DNA from: Coriobacteriaceae bacterium AF08-21
GTDB lineage: Bacteria > Actinomycetota > Coriobacteriia > Coriobacteriales > Coriobacteriaceae
DNA: 48,507 nucleotides
Direction: 5' to 3'
Assembly (NCBI GenBank): GCA_027687465.1
Contig: JAQCQR010000018.1
Span: 1 to 48,507, forward strand
The notes beneath the pieces were generated by a model. The model was not told the origin of the DNA, did no database searches, and worked only from the letters and a program-made list of their open reading frames with translations. The position numbers were made by a program, and so were the translations under genes. Position 1 is the stretch's first letter, and each line of letters opens with the position of its first letter. Positions 40,915 through 48,507 of this stretch are shown piece after piece.

Positions 40915-41678
40915 AGATAGCAGAGGCAATCGGCGCGGCGTTCGGAACGTTCTCGCGCATCCCCGTCCCGAAATCGGCCTGGACCGATTTCGGGTCAACC
41001 CATGCGCTTGCCGCGTTTCCCCTGGTGGGCCTTGCGGAAGGGTTCCTCATGACGGTGTGGGGGCACGTGGCGAACCTGCTCGGCGTGCCCGCGACCATCG
41101 TCGCGGCCGTGCTCGTGGCGCTGCCTGTGGCGGTGACGGGAGGCATCCACCTAGACGGGCTCTGCGACACCTCCGATGCGCTTGCAAGTTGGGCCCCGCG
41201 CGAGCGAAAGCTCGAGATCATGCACGATCCGCGGGCGGGCGCCTTCGGGGTCATCGGTGTTGTTGTGTACCTTATTCTGCAGTTTTCCCTGTTCACCGCG
41301 CTGCCGCTTACGGCGGGGGCGTTCCTCGCGCTTCTGTGCTCGCTCGTGTTCTCCCGCGCGCTTTCGGGACTCGCCGTTGAATGCTGGCCTGCCGCGCGGG
41401 CGGACGGCATGGCCGCGGGGCTCTCGCCTGCGAAGAAGCGCGCGGCGATCGTCGTGCCGCTTTGCGCTTTCGCTGCGGCTTCGGCTGCAGGGATGGTCGC
41501 GTGCGCTCAGGCCGTCGGCGCCTTTATGGCGGTGGCGGGGCTTTTGGTGCTCGCGTGGTACCGCCATGTTGCCCTGTCCCGCTTCGGCGGGGTGACGGGG
41601 GATTTGGCCGGATGGTTTCTGCAATGGGCCGAGCTCGCGATGCTTGCCATGCTGGTGGTGGGGGGCATGCTCCTATGA
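40911..41678 (+). CDS. cobS: Adenosylcobinamide-GDP ribazoletransferase
   Basis: Membrane enzyme that joins the activated corrin and alpha-ribazole. The 255 residues include several hydrophobic helices and the family motif GGIHLDGLCDTSDALASW with RKLEIMHDPRAGAFGV, which forms the metal and GDP site. The late RFGGVTGDLAGW is also conserved. GTG 40911 overlaps cobU by four bases; longer in-frame starts lie inside cobU. Confidence 0.94.
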   Translation: MKIAEAIGAAFGTFSRIPVPKSAWTDFGSTHALAAFPLVGLAEGFLMTVWGHVANLLGVPATIVAAVLVALPVAVTGGIHLDGLCDTSDALASWAPRERKLEIMHDPRAGAFGVIGVVVYLILQFSLFTALPLTAGAFLALLCSLVFSRALSGLAVECWPAARADGMAAGLSPAKKRAAIVVPLCAFAAASAAGMVACAQAVGAFMAVAGLLVLAWYRHVALSRFGGVTGDLAGWFLQWAELAMLAMLVVGGMLL

Positions 41679-42676
41679 TGCTCGTGGTAGGTGGCGCGCA
41701 TTCGGGGAAGAGGACCTTCGTGCGCGAAAAACTCGGGTTCGCGGCGGACGATTTCGTCGATGCGGCGCAGCTTGCGGAGGGCGGCGTGCCCGCGGCTTTT
41801 GCCGGCCGCGTCGCATACCGTGCTGAGGAACTCGTACGCGCGCTCGACGCTGACCGGGCGCTCGAGCGGCTGATCGGCTTCGACGCAGTGATTCTGCCCT
41901 TGGTCGGCTCGGGGGTCGTCCCCATGAGTGCGGAAGACGCCCAATGGCGCGAGCGCGCGGGGCGCCTGGGATGCGCGCTCGCTGCGCGCGCCGACGTCGT
42001 CGTGCGCATGACGTGCGGGATTCCCCAGGTCATCAAAGGAAACCTTGCCGATGCACCTCGAGGGACGCAGGGCGCGGGTGCGCCTTTGGAAGTCGTCTTC
42101 GTGCGCCATGGTGCCACGGCGGGCACGGAAGACCATCGCTACAGCGGGGCGGGCACCGACGAGCCCCTGTCGAGTGCGGGCGAGCGCGCTTTGCGCGACC
42201 TCGCGTGCGATCGTGACGTGTTCCGTGTTATCACGAGCGGCATGGCCCGCACCGACCAGACGGCGCGCATCCTCTTCCCGAACGCGGAGCTTATGGCGTG
42301 CCCCGGTCTGCGCGAGATGGATTTCGGCGACTTCGAGGGGCGAAGCGCCGCCGAGCTTAAAGAGGATGCGCGCTATCGCGCCTGGGTAGACTCCTGGTGC
42401 GAGACGCGCTGCCCGCATGGCGAGGGCAAGAGCGATTTCACCCGCCGCGTCATCGCGGCGTTTCGGGAGGCGTGCGAATCGGAGCGCGCCCAGGGGAGTG
42501 GGCGCGCCGTCTTCGTCGTTCACGCGGGTACCGTGAAAGCGCTGCTCTCCGAGCTAGCTGTCCCGAAAATGGGATACTTCGACGTGCATACCGAGCCGGG
42601 CGGCGCATGGGCCGCCACTTGGGATGGGCGCTGCCTTCGCGACGTTCGCCCCGCTTCGGGGGGCGATGCCCGGTGA
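41675..42676 (+). CDS. CobU-like P-loop domain fused to a CobC-type histidine phosphatase
   Basis: A 333-residue two-part protein. Residues 1-125 or so resemble CobU (MMLVVGGAHSGKRTFV at the P-loop, ADVVVRMTCGIPQVIKG at the end, close to the end of the true CobU two genes upstream), but the His of CobU's RHR motif is not visible. From about 138 a phosphoglycerate mutase-like phosphatase follows: VFVRHGATAGTEDHRYSG with His145, REMDFGDFEGRS, and VVHAGTVKALL with His283. The phosphatase should act as alpha-ribazole phosphatase. The N-terminal part may bind a nucleotide or scaffold the nucleotide-loop enzymes. It overlaps cobS by four bases. Confidence 0.85.
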   Translation: MMLVVGGAHSGKRTFVREKLGFAADDFVDAAQLAEGGVPAAFAGRVAYRAEELVRALDADRALERLIGFDAVILPLVGSGVVPMSAEDAQWRERAGRLGCALAARADVVVRMTCGIPQVIKGNLADAPRGTQGAGAPLEVVFVRHGATAGTEDHRYSGAGTDEPLSSAGERALRDLACDRDVFRVITSGMARTDQTARILFPNAELMACPGLREMDFGDFEGRSAAELKEDARYRAWVDSWCETRCPHGEGKSDFTRRVIAAFREACESERAQGSGRAVFVVHAGTVKALLSELAVPKMGYFDVHTEPGGAWAATWDGRCLRDVRPASGGDAR

Positions 42677-43650
42677 TGACGATTCTTGCCGTCGCCGCCG
42701 GGTTCGCGGCCGACCTTGCCTTCGGCGACCCGCGCTGGCTTCCCCATCCCGTCGTCGCCATGGGGCGCGCGATCACGTGGGCCGAAGGCCGCCTGCGGGG
42801 CGCATTCCCGCAAACGTCCGCGGGCACGCGCGCCGCAGGGCTTGTGCTTGCCGTGGCGCTTCCGCTTGCGTGTGGGCTTTTGACCTGGGGAATCCTGCAT
42901 CTTTGCGGCATGGTTCACTCCGGCTTGCGCTTCGTGGCCGAGGCATGGGCGAGCTATCAGATTCTCGCGGCATGCGAGCTGCGCCGCCAGAGCCTGGCCG
43001 TGGCCCGCGCGTTCTCGAAGGGCGGACTTGTCGAGGCGCGCGAAGCCGTCGGGCTCATCGTGGGACGCGACACGTCTGTTCTCGACGAGCAGGGCGTCGC
43101 GCGCGCCGCTGTGGAAACGGTGGCGGAGAACGCGAGCGACGGCGTCATCGCGCCGCTTTTCTACCTTATGATCGGGGGTGCGCCCTTGGGCATGGCGTAC
43201 AAGGCGGTGAACACGCTCGACAGCATGGTGGGCTACAAAAACGAGTGCTACATCGACTTCGGCTGCGCTTCGGCGCGCCTCGACGATGCGCTGAACTGGA
43301 TTCCCTCGCGCTTATCGGCTCTGCTCATGATCGTCGTGTGCCCGATCGTCGGGCTCGACGCGCGCGGGGCGGCGCGCATCTGGCGCCGCGACAGGCGTCG
43401 CCATGCGAGCCCGAACGCGGCGCAGACCGAGTCAGCGTGCGCGGGCGCGCTCGGGCTGCGCCTGGCGGGACCCGCGGTGTATTTCGGCAAGCTCGTTGAG
43501 AAACCGACGATAGGAGACGCGTCCCGCGAAATCGAGTGGGGCGACATCGCCCGGGCGACAAGGCTCATGCTCGCTGCGTCCGTATGCGCGCTCGTCGTCT
43601 TCGGCGCCGCGCGCGCGGCGGTCGTGCTCGCCGTGGGGGCGATGGCATGA
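42676..43650 (+). CDS. cbiB: Adenosylcobinamide-phosphate synthase
   Basis: Membrane enzyme attaching aminopropanol phosphate to adenosylcobyric acid. The 324 residues begin AAGFAADLAFGDPRWLPHPV, with several membrane helices, VAETVAENASDGVIAPLFY (given here with the adjoining AVETVAENASDGV core), KAVNTLDSMVGYKNE and the RLSALLM segment. ATG 42676 overlaps the previous stop by one base; GTG at 42673 is equally possible. The next gene supplies the aminopropanol donor. Confidence 0.94.
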   Translation: MTILAVAAGFAADLAFGDPRWLPHPVVAMGRAITWAEGRLRGAFPQTSAGTRAAGLVLAVALPLACGLLTWGILHLCGMVHSGLRFVAEAWASYQILAACELRRQSLAVARAFSKGGLVEAREAVGLIVGRDTSVLDEQGVARAAVETVAENASDGVIAPLFYLMIGGAPLGMAYKAVNTLDSMVGYKNECYIDFGCASARLDDALNWIPSRLSALLMIVVCPIVGLDARGAARIWRRDRRRHASPNAAQTESACAGALGLRLAGPAVYFGKLVEKPTIGDASREIEWGDIARATRLMLAASVCALVVFGAARAAVVLAVGAMA

Positions 43651-44870
43651 GGGAAGACCACGCCGCGCCCCGGGCTGCCGGGGGAATCCTGCGCGCCCGT
43701 ACGCATGGGGGCAGCGCGCAATCGCTCGGCATCGCTTGCGATAGGGGCGCCTCCGACCTCATTGACTTCTCGGTGAACGTGAATCCGGCAGGCCCCTCGC
43801 CGCGCGCCGTCGCCGCAGCTTGCAAGGCGCTTTCTCGAATCGACGCCTACCCCGATAGGGAAAGCCTCGCCCTCGTTCGCGCCCTAGCGCGCGCCCAGGG
43901 CATTCCCGAAGATACTATCGTCTGCGGCGCGGGCGCGTCCGACATCATCTGGCGGCTCGCCGCGGCGGTGCGCCCGAAACGCATCGTCGTGTGCGCGCCG
44001 ACGTTCTCTGAATATTCGGAGGCGGCATCGTACTACGGCGCATGCGTGCAGGAGTTCCCGCTCTCCGAAGCGGACGACTTCGACGTGCCCGCCTCCTTCG
44101 CCCGCGCGATTGAGGGGCCGGGAGACGTGGCGTACCTCTGCAATCCGAACAACCCGACGGGGCGCCTCGTCGACCCCAGCGTGATCGATGCCGCGGCTTG
44201 CCGCTGCGAGCAGGTGGGCGCGCTGCTCGTCGTGGACGAGTGCTTCCTCGGATTTGCGCCTGACGCCTGCGAAAGGAGCGTGGCCGCACGCGCCGCGTGT
44301 TCGCGCCATGTGGCCGTGCTCTCCGCGTTCACCAAGCTCTACGGAATGGCGGGGTTGCGGTTGGGATATCTGATCAGCGGAAACGCCCAACTCATCGAGG
44401 GGATTCGCCGGGCGGGGCAGGCGTGGCCCGTCTCCTCGGTCGCCGAGGCCGCGGGCATCGCCGCCCTGGAAGACATTGAATACGTCTCGCGCACGCGCGA
44501 TGTATTGGCGGGCGAGCGAGCGTGGCTTTCCCACGAGCTCTCCTCGCTCGGGCTTTCCGTCGTGCCGTCGGATGCGAACTTCCTTTTAGTCCGCACGCCG
44601 GCGAAAGACATCCCCGAGCGCCTGTATAAACATGGGGTTTTGGTCCGCACGTGCGACTCGTTTTCGGTACTGTCCCGTTTCTGGTGCCGCGTCGCGGTGC
44701 GCACGCGCAAGGAGAATGCCCGGCTTGCGATGGCGTTCAGCTGCGCGCTTCGGGCGGAAGGTGCATCGGGCGAAGGCGAACCCGACGAACGAGGCGGCGC
44801 TTCTTTCAGCGGCGCTATGGCGGGCGCGGATGGCCGAGGCTCGGCGAAGGAGGTCGATACCCGTGGGTAG
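43647..44870 (+). CDS. cobD: L-threonine-O-3-phosphate decarboxylase, CobD type
   Basis: PLP enzyme of the aminotransferase I fold that makes (R)-1-amino-2-propanol phosphate for CbiB. The 407 residues have DFSVNVNPAGPSP near the start, CNPNNPTGRLVD, the PLP lysine (Lys230) in SAFTKLYGMAGLRLGY, and a C-terminal Arg region (RFWCRVAVRT). The last 45 residues are a Gly/Ala/Glu-rich tail. A histidinol-phosphate aminotransferase is the nearest alternative by fold; context favours CobD. ATG 43647 overlaps cbiB as ATGA. Confidence 0.9.
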   Translation: MREDHAAPRAAGGILRARTHGGSAQSLGIACDRGASDLIDFSVNVNPAGPSPRAVAAACKALSRIDAYPDRESLALVRALARAQGIPEDTIVCGAGASDIIWRLAAAVRPKRIVVCAPTFSEYSEAASYYGACVQEFPLSEADDFDVPASFARAIEGPGDVAYLCNPNNPTGRLVDPSVIDAAACRCEQVGALLVVDECFLGFAPDACERSVAARAACSRHVAVLSAFTKLYGMAGLRLGYLISGNAQLIEGIRRAGQAWPVSSVAEAAGIAALEDIEYVSRTRDVLAGERAWLSHELSSLGLSVVPSDANFLLVRTPAKDIPERLYKHGVLVRTCDSFSVLSRFWCRVAVRTRKENARLAMAFSCALRAEGASGEGEPDERGGASFSGAMAGADGRGSAKEVDTRG

Positions 44871-46362
44871 GGCGAAGCCCATCATGATCCAGGGCACCAT
44901 GTCGAACGCGGGGAAGAGCCTGCTTGCGGCGGGGCTGTGCCGCGTGCTTTCGCAGGACGGCCTACGCGTGACTCCCTTCAAGAGCCAGAACATGGCACTC
45001 AACAGCGGTGTCACGGCTGACGGGCTCGAGATGGGGCGCGCCCAGATCATGCAGGCCGAGGCGTGCGGCATCGCGCCCGACGTGCGCATGAACCCCATCC
45101 TGCTCAAGCCTGAAAGCGGCCACCGAAGCCAGCTCATCGTGGCCGGCAAGGCGCAGGGAGCCTTCGCTGCGAGGGACTACTTCGCGCGAAAGAAGGCGCT
45201 CATGCCGCAGATTTTGGAGGCGTTCGATTCGCTCGCTGAGGAAAACGACGTCATCGTCATCGAGGGCGCCGGCAGCCCCGCCGAAATCAACCTTGCCGAA
45301 AACGACATCGTCAACATGGGGCTCGCGCGCGCCGTGTCCTCCCCCGTGCTGCTCGCGGGCGACATCGACCCGGGCGGGGTGTTTGCCCAGCTCTACGGCA
45401 CGGTCGCGCTCCTTGCGCCCGAGGACCACGCGCTTTTGCGGGGGCTTGTGGTGAACAAGTTCCGCGGCGATGTGGAAATCCTGCGCCCGGGTTTGGCCCC
45501 GCTCGAGAAGATGTGCGGGGTTCCCGTCGTGGGGGTCGTGCCGTATCTTACGCTCGACCTGGACGACGAGGACTCGCTCGCGCCGCGCCTATCTGCCCGC
45601 GAGGCGCGCGGCGTCATCGACGTCGCCGTCGTGCGTCTTCCGCATCTTTCGAACTTCACCGACTTCGACCCGCTTTCGCGCGTGCCCGGCGTGGGCGTGC
45701 GCTACGTTTCCTCGACGACCGATCTGGGCCGACCCGACCTGGTGGTGCTCCCCGGCTCGAAGACCACGCTCGACGACGCGCGCTGGCTTGCGGCTAGCGG
45801 CATCGGAGCCTGTGTACGCGCGCTTTCGGGCGCGGGCACGCCGGTGCTCGGCATATGCGGAGGCTACCAGCTTTTGGGAGACGAGCTTTCCGACCCGCAC
45901 GGCAGGGAAGGCGCTGGCACCGCGCGCGGGCTCGGGCTCATCCCTTCAAGTACGGTGTTCAAGGAGGAAAAGCGCCTCGCCCAGTCGGCACTGCGCATCA
46001 CGGGCGCCCAAGGCGCGTTCTCGGTGTGGAACGGCATGACAGCGCGCGGGTACGAGATTCACGACGGCGAAACGACCGTCTCCTGCGCCCCTGCAGGCAC
46101 GATTGGCGGCAAACCAGAAGGCGCGGCCTGCGGAAACGTGTTCGGAACCTATCTCCACGGCCTGTTCGACGAACCGGGGTTGGCGCTCGCCCTCGCGCGC
46201 TCGCTCGCGCGCATGCGCGGCCTGCCCGAGAGCGTCGTGGGTGCTGCGGGCGCAGCGTCCGCAGCCGATCACCGTGCGCGCGAGTTCGACCGCCTGGCCG
46301 ACGTCGTGCGTGGGGCGCTCGACATGGAGTATGTCTACCGCATTATCGAGGAGGGCGTATGA
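44863..46362 (+). CDS. cbiP: Adenosylcobyric acid synthase (glutamine-hydrolysing)
   Basis: Amidates the b, d, e and g side chains. The 499 residues have the N-terminal P-loop MIQGTMSNAGKSLLAAGLC, FKSQNMALNSGVT, VIEGAGSPAEINL, and a glutaminase domain with Cys332 in ICGGYQLLG and the late YLHGLF. The start is GTG 44863, which has AAGGAGG at 44847-44853; ATG 44884, seven codons later, is an alternative. It overlaps cobD by eight bases. Confidence 0.95.
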   Translation: MGRAKPIMIQGTMSNAGKSLLAAGLCRVLSQDGLRVTPFKSQNMALNSGVTADGLEMGRAQIMQAEACGIAPDVRMNPILLKPESGHRSQLIVAGKAQGAFAARDYFARKKALMPQILEAFDSLAEENDVIVIEGAGSPAEINLAENDIVNMGLARAVSSPVLLAGDIDPGGVFAQLYGTVALLAPEDHALLRGLVVNKFRGDVEILRPGLAPLEKMCGVPVVGVVPYLTLDLDDEDSLAPRLSAREARGVIDVAVVRLPHLSNFTDFDPLSRVPGVGVRYVSSTTDLGRPDLVVLPGSKTTLDDARWLAASGIGACVRALSGAGTPVLGICGGYQLLGDELSDPHGREGAGTARGLGLIPSSTVFKEEKRLAQSALRITGAQGAFSVWNGMTARGYEIHDGETTVSCAPAGTIGGKPEGAACGNVFGTYLHGLFDEPGLALALARSLARMRGLPESVVGAAGAASAADHRAREFDRLADVVRGALDMEYVYRIIEEGV

Positions 46363-46874
46363 TCCACGTGTATCATGGCGACGGCAAAGGCAAGACCACG
46401 GCGGCGATGGGCCTCGCCCTTCGCATGCTCGCCGCAGGCCGGCGCGTCGTCGTCGTGCAGTTCCTGAAAGACGGCGAAAGCGGGGAGGCGCGCCTGCTCG
46501 CCGAGCATTTCGGCGTGCCCGTGTTCGCGGGGAAGGTATCGGACAAGTTTACCTGGTCAATGACATCGGAAGATCTTGCCGCGACGTGCGAGCTGCACAA
46601 TGGGAACCTCGCTTCCGCGCTCGCCGAGCTCGAGGGCGCTCAGGAGGGGCTGCTCGTGCTCGACGAGGCGCTCGACGCGCTTTCGAAGGGGCTTGTCGAC
46701 GAGGCGCTCGTGGACCGCGCGCTCGATATGTCCGCGCGCGGCGTCGAAGTAGCGCTCACCGGGCGCGCGCCTTCCCGCAAGATCGTGGAGAAGGCCGACT
46801 ACATAACCGAGATGCGGTGCGAGAAACACCCCTACGCTCAGGGGATATGTGCAAGGGAAGGAGTGGAGTACTAG
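46359..46874 (+). CDS. cobO: Cob(I)yrinic acid a,c-diamide adenosyltransferase
   Basis: Adds the upper adenosyl ligand to reduced corrinoid. The 171 residues belong to the BtuR/CobO group: P-loop YHGDGKGKTTAAMGLAL, VVVVQFLKDG, LLVLDEALDAL, and the end ADYITEMRCEKHPY with the conserved His region. ATG 46359 overlaps cbiP as ATGA. Its stop abuts cbiC. Confidence 0.95.
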   Translation: MIHVYHGDGKGKTTAAMGLALRMLAAGRRVVVVQFLKDGESGEARLLAEHFGVPVFAGKVSDKFTWSMTSEDLAATCELHNGNLASALAELEGAQEGLLVLDEALDALSKGLVDEALVDRALDMSARGVEVALTGRAPSRKIVEKADYITEMRCEKHPYAQGICAREGVEY

Positions 46875-47516
46875 ATGGATTCCAAGGAGATGGCGCCTGG
46901 CGACATCGAGCGGCGCAGCTTCGAGATCATCACCGAAGAGCTCGGCGGCCGCACGTTCCCGCCGCTCGAAGAGCCCGTCGTGAAGCGCGTCATCCACACC
47001 ACTGCCGACTTCTCGTACGCCGATTCCCTCGTGTTCACCCATGACGCCGCGCACTGTGCGCTCGACGCACTGCGCGCAGGGGCCACGGTGCTCACCGACA
47101 CGAACATGGCGCTCGCAGGCATAAGCAAGCCCGCGCTCGCGAAGCTCGGCTGCAAGGCCGTGTGCTACATGGCCGACCCTGATGTCGCCGCGGCTGCGCG
47201 CGCCGCGGGCACGACTCGCGCCGTTGCGAGCATGGACAAAGCTTGTCGCATCGAGGGTCCGCTCATCGTGGCCGTCGGCAACGCTCCCACAGCACTTCTG
47301 CGCCTCGCCGAGCTCATGGACGCTGGGAAGATCACGCCCGCGCTCGTCGTTGGGGTGCCGGTCGGGTTTGTGAACGTGGTCGAGGCGAAAGAGGAGCTAC
47401 TCGCGCGACGCGTGCCGGCCATCGTCGCGAGGGGTCGCAAGGGCGGCTCGACCGTGGCGGCCGCCATTATGAACGCGCTGCTCTACCAGATCACGCGCAC
47501 AGGTGGCGCGAAGTGA
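46875..47516 (+). CDS. cbiC: Cobalt-precorrin-8 methylmutase
   Basis: Moves the methyl group from C11 to C12. The 213 residues have the catalytic His41 in VIHTTADFSYADS, then DTNMALAGISK, and AVGNAPTALLRL with LVVGVPVGFVNVVEAKE. ATG 46875 directly follows cobO. The frame overlaps cbiJ by four bases. Confidence 0.95.
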   Translation: MDSKEMAPGDIERRSFEIITEELGGRTFPPLEEPVVKRVIHTTADFSYADSLVFTHDAAHCALDALRAGATVLTDTNMALAGISKPALAKLGCKAVCYMADPDVAAAARAAGTTRAVASMDKACRIEGPLIVAVGNAPTALLRLAELMDAGKITPALVVGVPVGFVNVVEAKEELLARRVPAIVARGRKGGSTVAAAIMNALLYQITRTGGAK

Positions 47517-48286
47517 CGGCGCCCGCATCCGTGCCGGCGCTGCGCATCTTCGCCGGCACCACCGAGGGCCGCCTTCTGTGCGAATGGGCGAGCGGGGCGG
47601 GCATCCCCGCCCGTGCCTACGCGGCAACCGAGTACGGAGGTGAGCTTTTGGGCGAGCTTCCGGGCATCGAGGTGCATGCGAGCAGGCTCGACGAGACCGA
47701 CATGGAGCGCGAGCTTTTCGGCGCGCGCATCGTCGTCGACGCCACGCACCCCTTCGCTACGCTCGCAAGCGGCAACATCCGGGCCGCTTCGCTCGCCGTG
47801 GGTGCACGATGCCTGCGCCTTGCGCGCCCGGCCGAGGCGCTGCCCAAAGGCGTCGTGTCGGTCGCGTCGATCGCCTGCGCGGCGCGCTTTCTCTCCGAGA
47901 ACCCAGGTCGCGCGCTTCTCACGACGGGGAGCAAGGAGCTTGCTCCCTACACGCGCGTCGCCGATTTCGCGGAGCGCTTCTTCGTGCGTGTGCTTCCGCT
48001 GCCCGGTGCTATAACGAAGTGCACCAACGCGGGGTTTTCGCCGTCGCACGTCATCGGCATGCAGGGGCCCTTCACCCGCGAGCTCAACGAGGCGATGCTT
48101 CGGCAGGTGGGCGCCCAGTGGCTTGTGACTAAGGACTCGGGAACCGTAGGCGGCACGGCCGAGAAGCTCGCCGCCGCGCGCGACGTGGGAGCGCGCTGCA
48201 TCGTGGTCACCCGTCCCGCCGAGGGAAGCGGGGCCCTTTCGCTTCTGGAAGTGGAAGACGCGCTCTTACGGGAGTTCGCGCGCTAG
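47513..48286 (+). CDS. cbiJ: Cobalt-precorrin-6A reductase
   Basis: NAD(P)H-dependent reduction of the corrin precursor (CobK family). The 257 residues have LRIFAGTTEGRLLCEW at the N-terminus, VVDATHPFATLASGNI, LLTTGSKELAPYT and WLVTKDSGTVGGTAEKL. Start is GTG 47513, overlapping cbiC as GTGA. It is the last gene of the operon; no clear terminator follows before the decayed IS fragment. Confidence 0.94.
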   Translation: MTAPASVPALRIFAGTTEGRLLCEWASGAGIPARAYAATEYGGELLGELPGIEVHASRLDETDMERELFGARIVVDATHPFATLASGNIRAASLAVGARCLRLARPAEALPKGVVSVASIACAARFLSENPGRALLTTGSKELAPYTRVADFAERFFVRVLPLPGAITKCTNAGFSPSHVIGMQGPFTRELNEAMLRQVGAQWLVTKDSGTVGGTAEKLAAARDVGARCIVVTRPAEGSGALSLLEVEDALLREFAR

Positions 48287-48308
48287 GCGCTCGCCGCGCC
48301 TGTGCGCC

Positions 48309-48428
48309 CTCCCGCCCGCGAGGAGGAGCGCCCCGAGCAAGCTCGACCCGTACAAGCCCGTCATCCACCAATAGCTCGTGGACGACGCCCGGAACTGGCG
48401 CAAACAGCCCTTCAATAAGTTGCGGTGA
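48309..48428 (+). pseudogene. IS21-family IstA transposase fragment
   Basis: The plus strand reads ARRSAPSKLDPYKPVIHQ, then an in-frame TAG (48372-48374), then LVDDARNWRKQPFNKL to TGA at 48426. The pattern SKLDPYKP---W---D-R--RKQ is that of IS21 IstA proteins after the N-terminal HTH, and the TAG stands where Trp is expected. The rest of the gene is absent. The remaining bases to 48507 show no gene. Confidence 0.6.
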
Positions 48429-48507
48429 AATAGTGTCTGTTTTTGCTGCTAGATAGCATATGGGGGTGCGGACGATTTCTTGGACCGCGCCTAGGCGTAT
48501 CCAAGCT

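Noticed and set aside
1..48507. CRISPR array, rRNA operon, prophage or tmRNA
   Set aside because: No regularly spaced direct repeats, no rRNA stretches and no phage structural genes were seen.

Overview
The window reads like a chromosome segment of a gut coriobacterium (Actinomycetota, Coriobacteriia), most probably Collinsella or a close relative. That is inferred from the GC-rich coding style, the housekeeping gene order and the fructose PTS block; no rRNA or marker comparison was possible. The left 567 bases are strikingly AT-rich and look like the tail of an integrated mobile element. They hold a truncated frame and a small gene for a topoisomerase-type C4 zinc ribbon, interrupted by a 75-nt palindrome that carries an in-frame stop.

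From 0.6 to 13.8 kb runs a dense plus-strand housekeeping block: alaS, ruvX, mltG, a YqeG-like phosphatase, aroK, a degenerate 3-dehydroquinate synthase-like gene, an M24 aminopeptidase, efp, an Asp23 protein, nusB, xseB, tlyA, nadK and recN. A bidirectional terminator framed by 28-bp inverted repeats separates it from a minus-strand RpiR regulator.

From 15.1 to 21.9 kb is a fructose-type PTS region: a three-domain EII permease, HPr, enzyme I and two paralogous PfkB sugar kinases. The 0.5 kb before HPr holds no gene but carries a long palindromic element with perfect 42-bp arms. Then follow the tRNA nucleotidyltransferase gene, tRNA-Glu(CTC), a flippase-like membrane protein and a TetR regulator.

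From 25.9 to 48.4 kb lies a large corrinoid island, more GC-rich to the eye than its surroundings. It is bracketed by decayed transposase fragments, IS3-like at 25.9 kb and IS21-like at 48.3 kb. It has two divergent operons. The minus-strand operon starts at a strong promoter, passes a cobalamin riboswitch, and encodes an exported Tat-type lipoprotein of the CbiK cobaltochelatase family, a small lipoprotein, a substrate-binding lipoprotein with a NEAT-like domain, a FecCD permease and an ATPase with a C-terminal extension. The plus-strand operon has 17 overlapping or abutting genes covering the anaerobic (early-cobalt) route from cobalt-factor II to the nucleotide loop: cobM, cbiD, cobI, cbiG, cobJ, cbiET, cbiA, cobT, cobU, cobS, a CobU-like/CobC fusion, cbiB, cobD, cbiP, cobO, cbiC and cbiJ. 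The steps up to precorrin-2 and a cobalt importer are not in the window.

Most worth following up: the exported chelatase plus tetrapyrrole-uptake operon under B12 control, the CobU/CobC fusion, the 3-dehydroquinate synthase-like protein that has lost its metal ligands, and the long palindromic elements.
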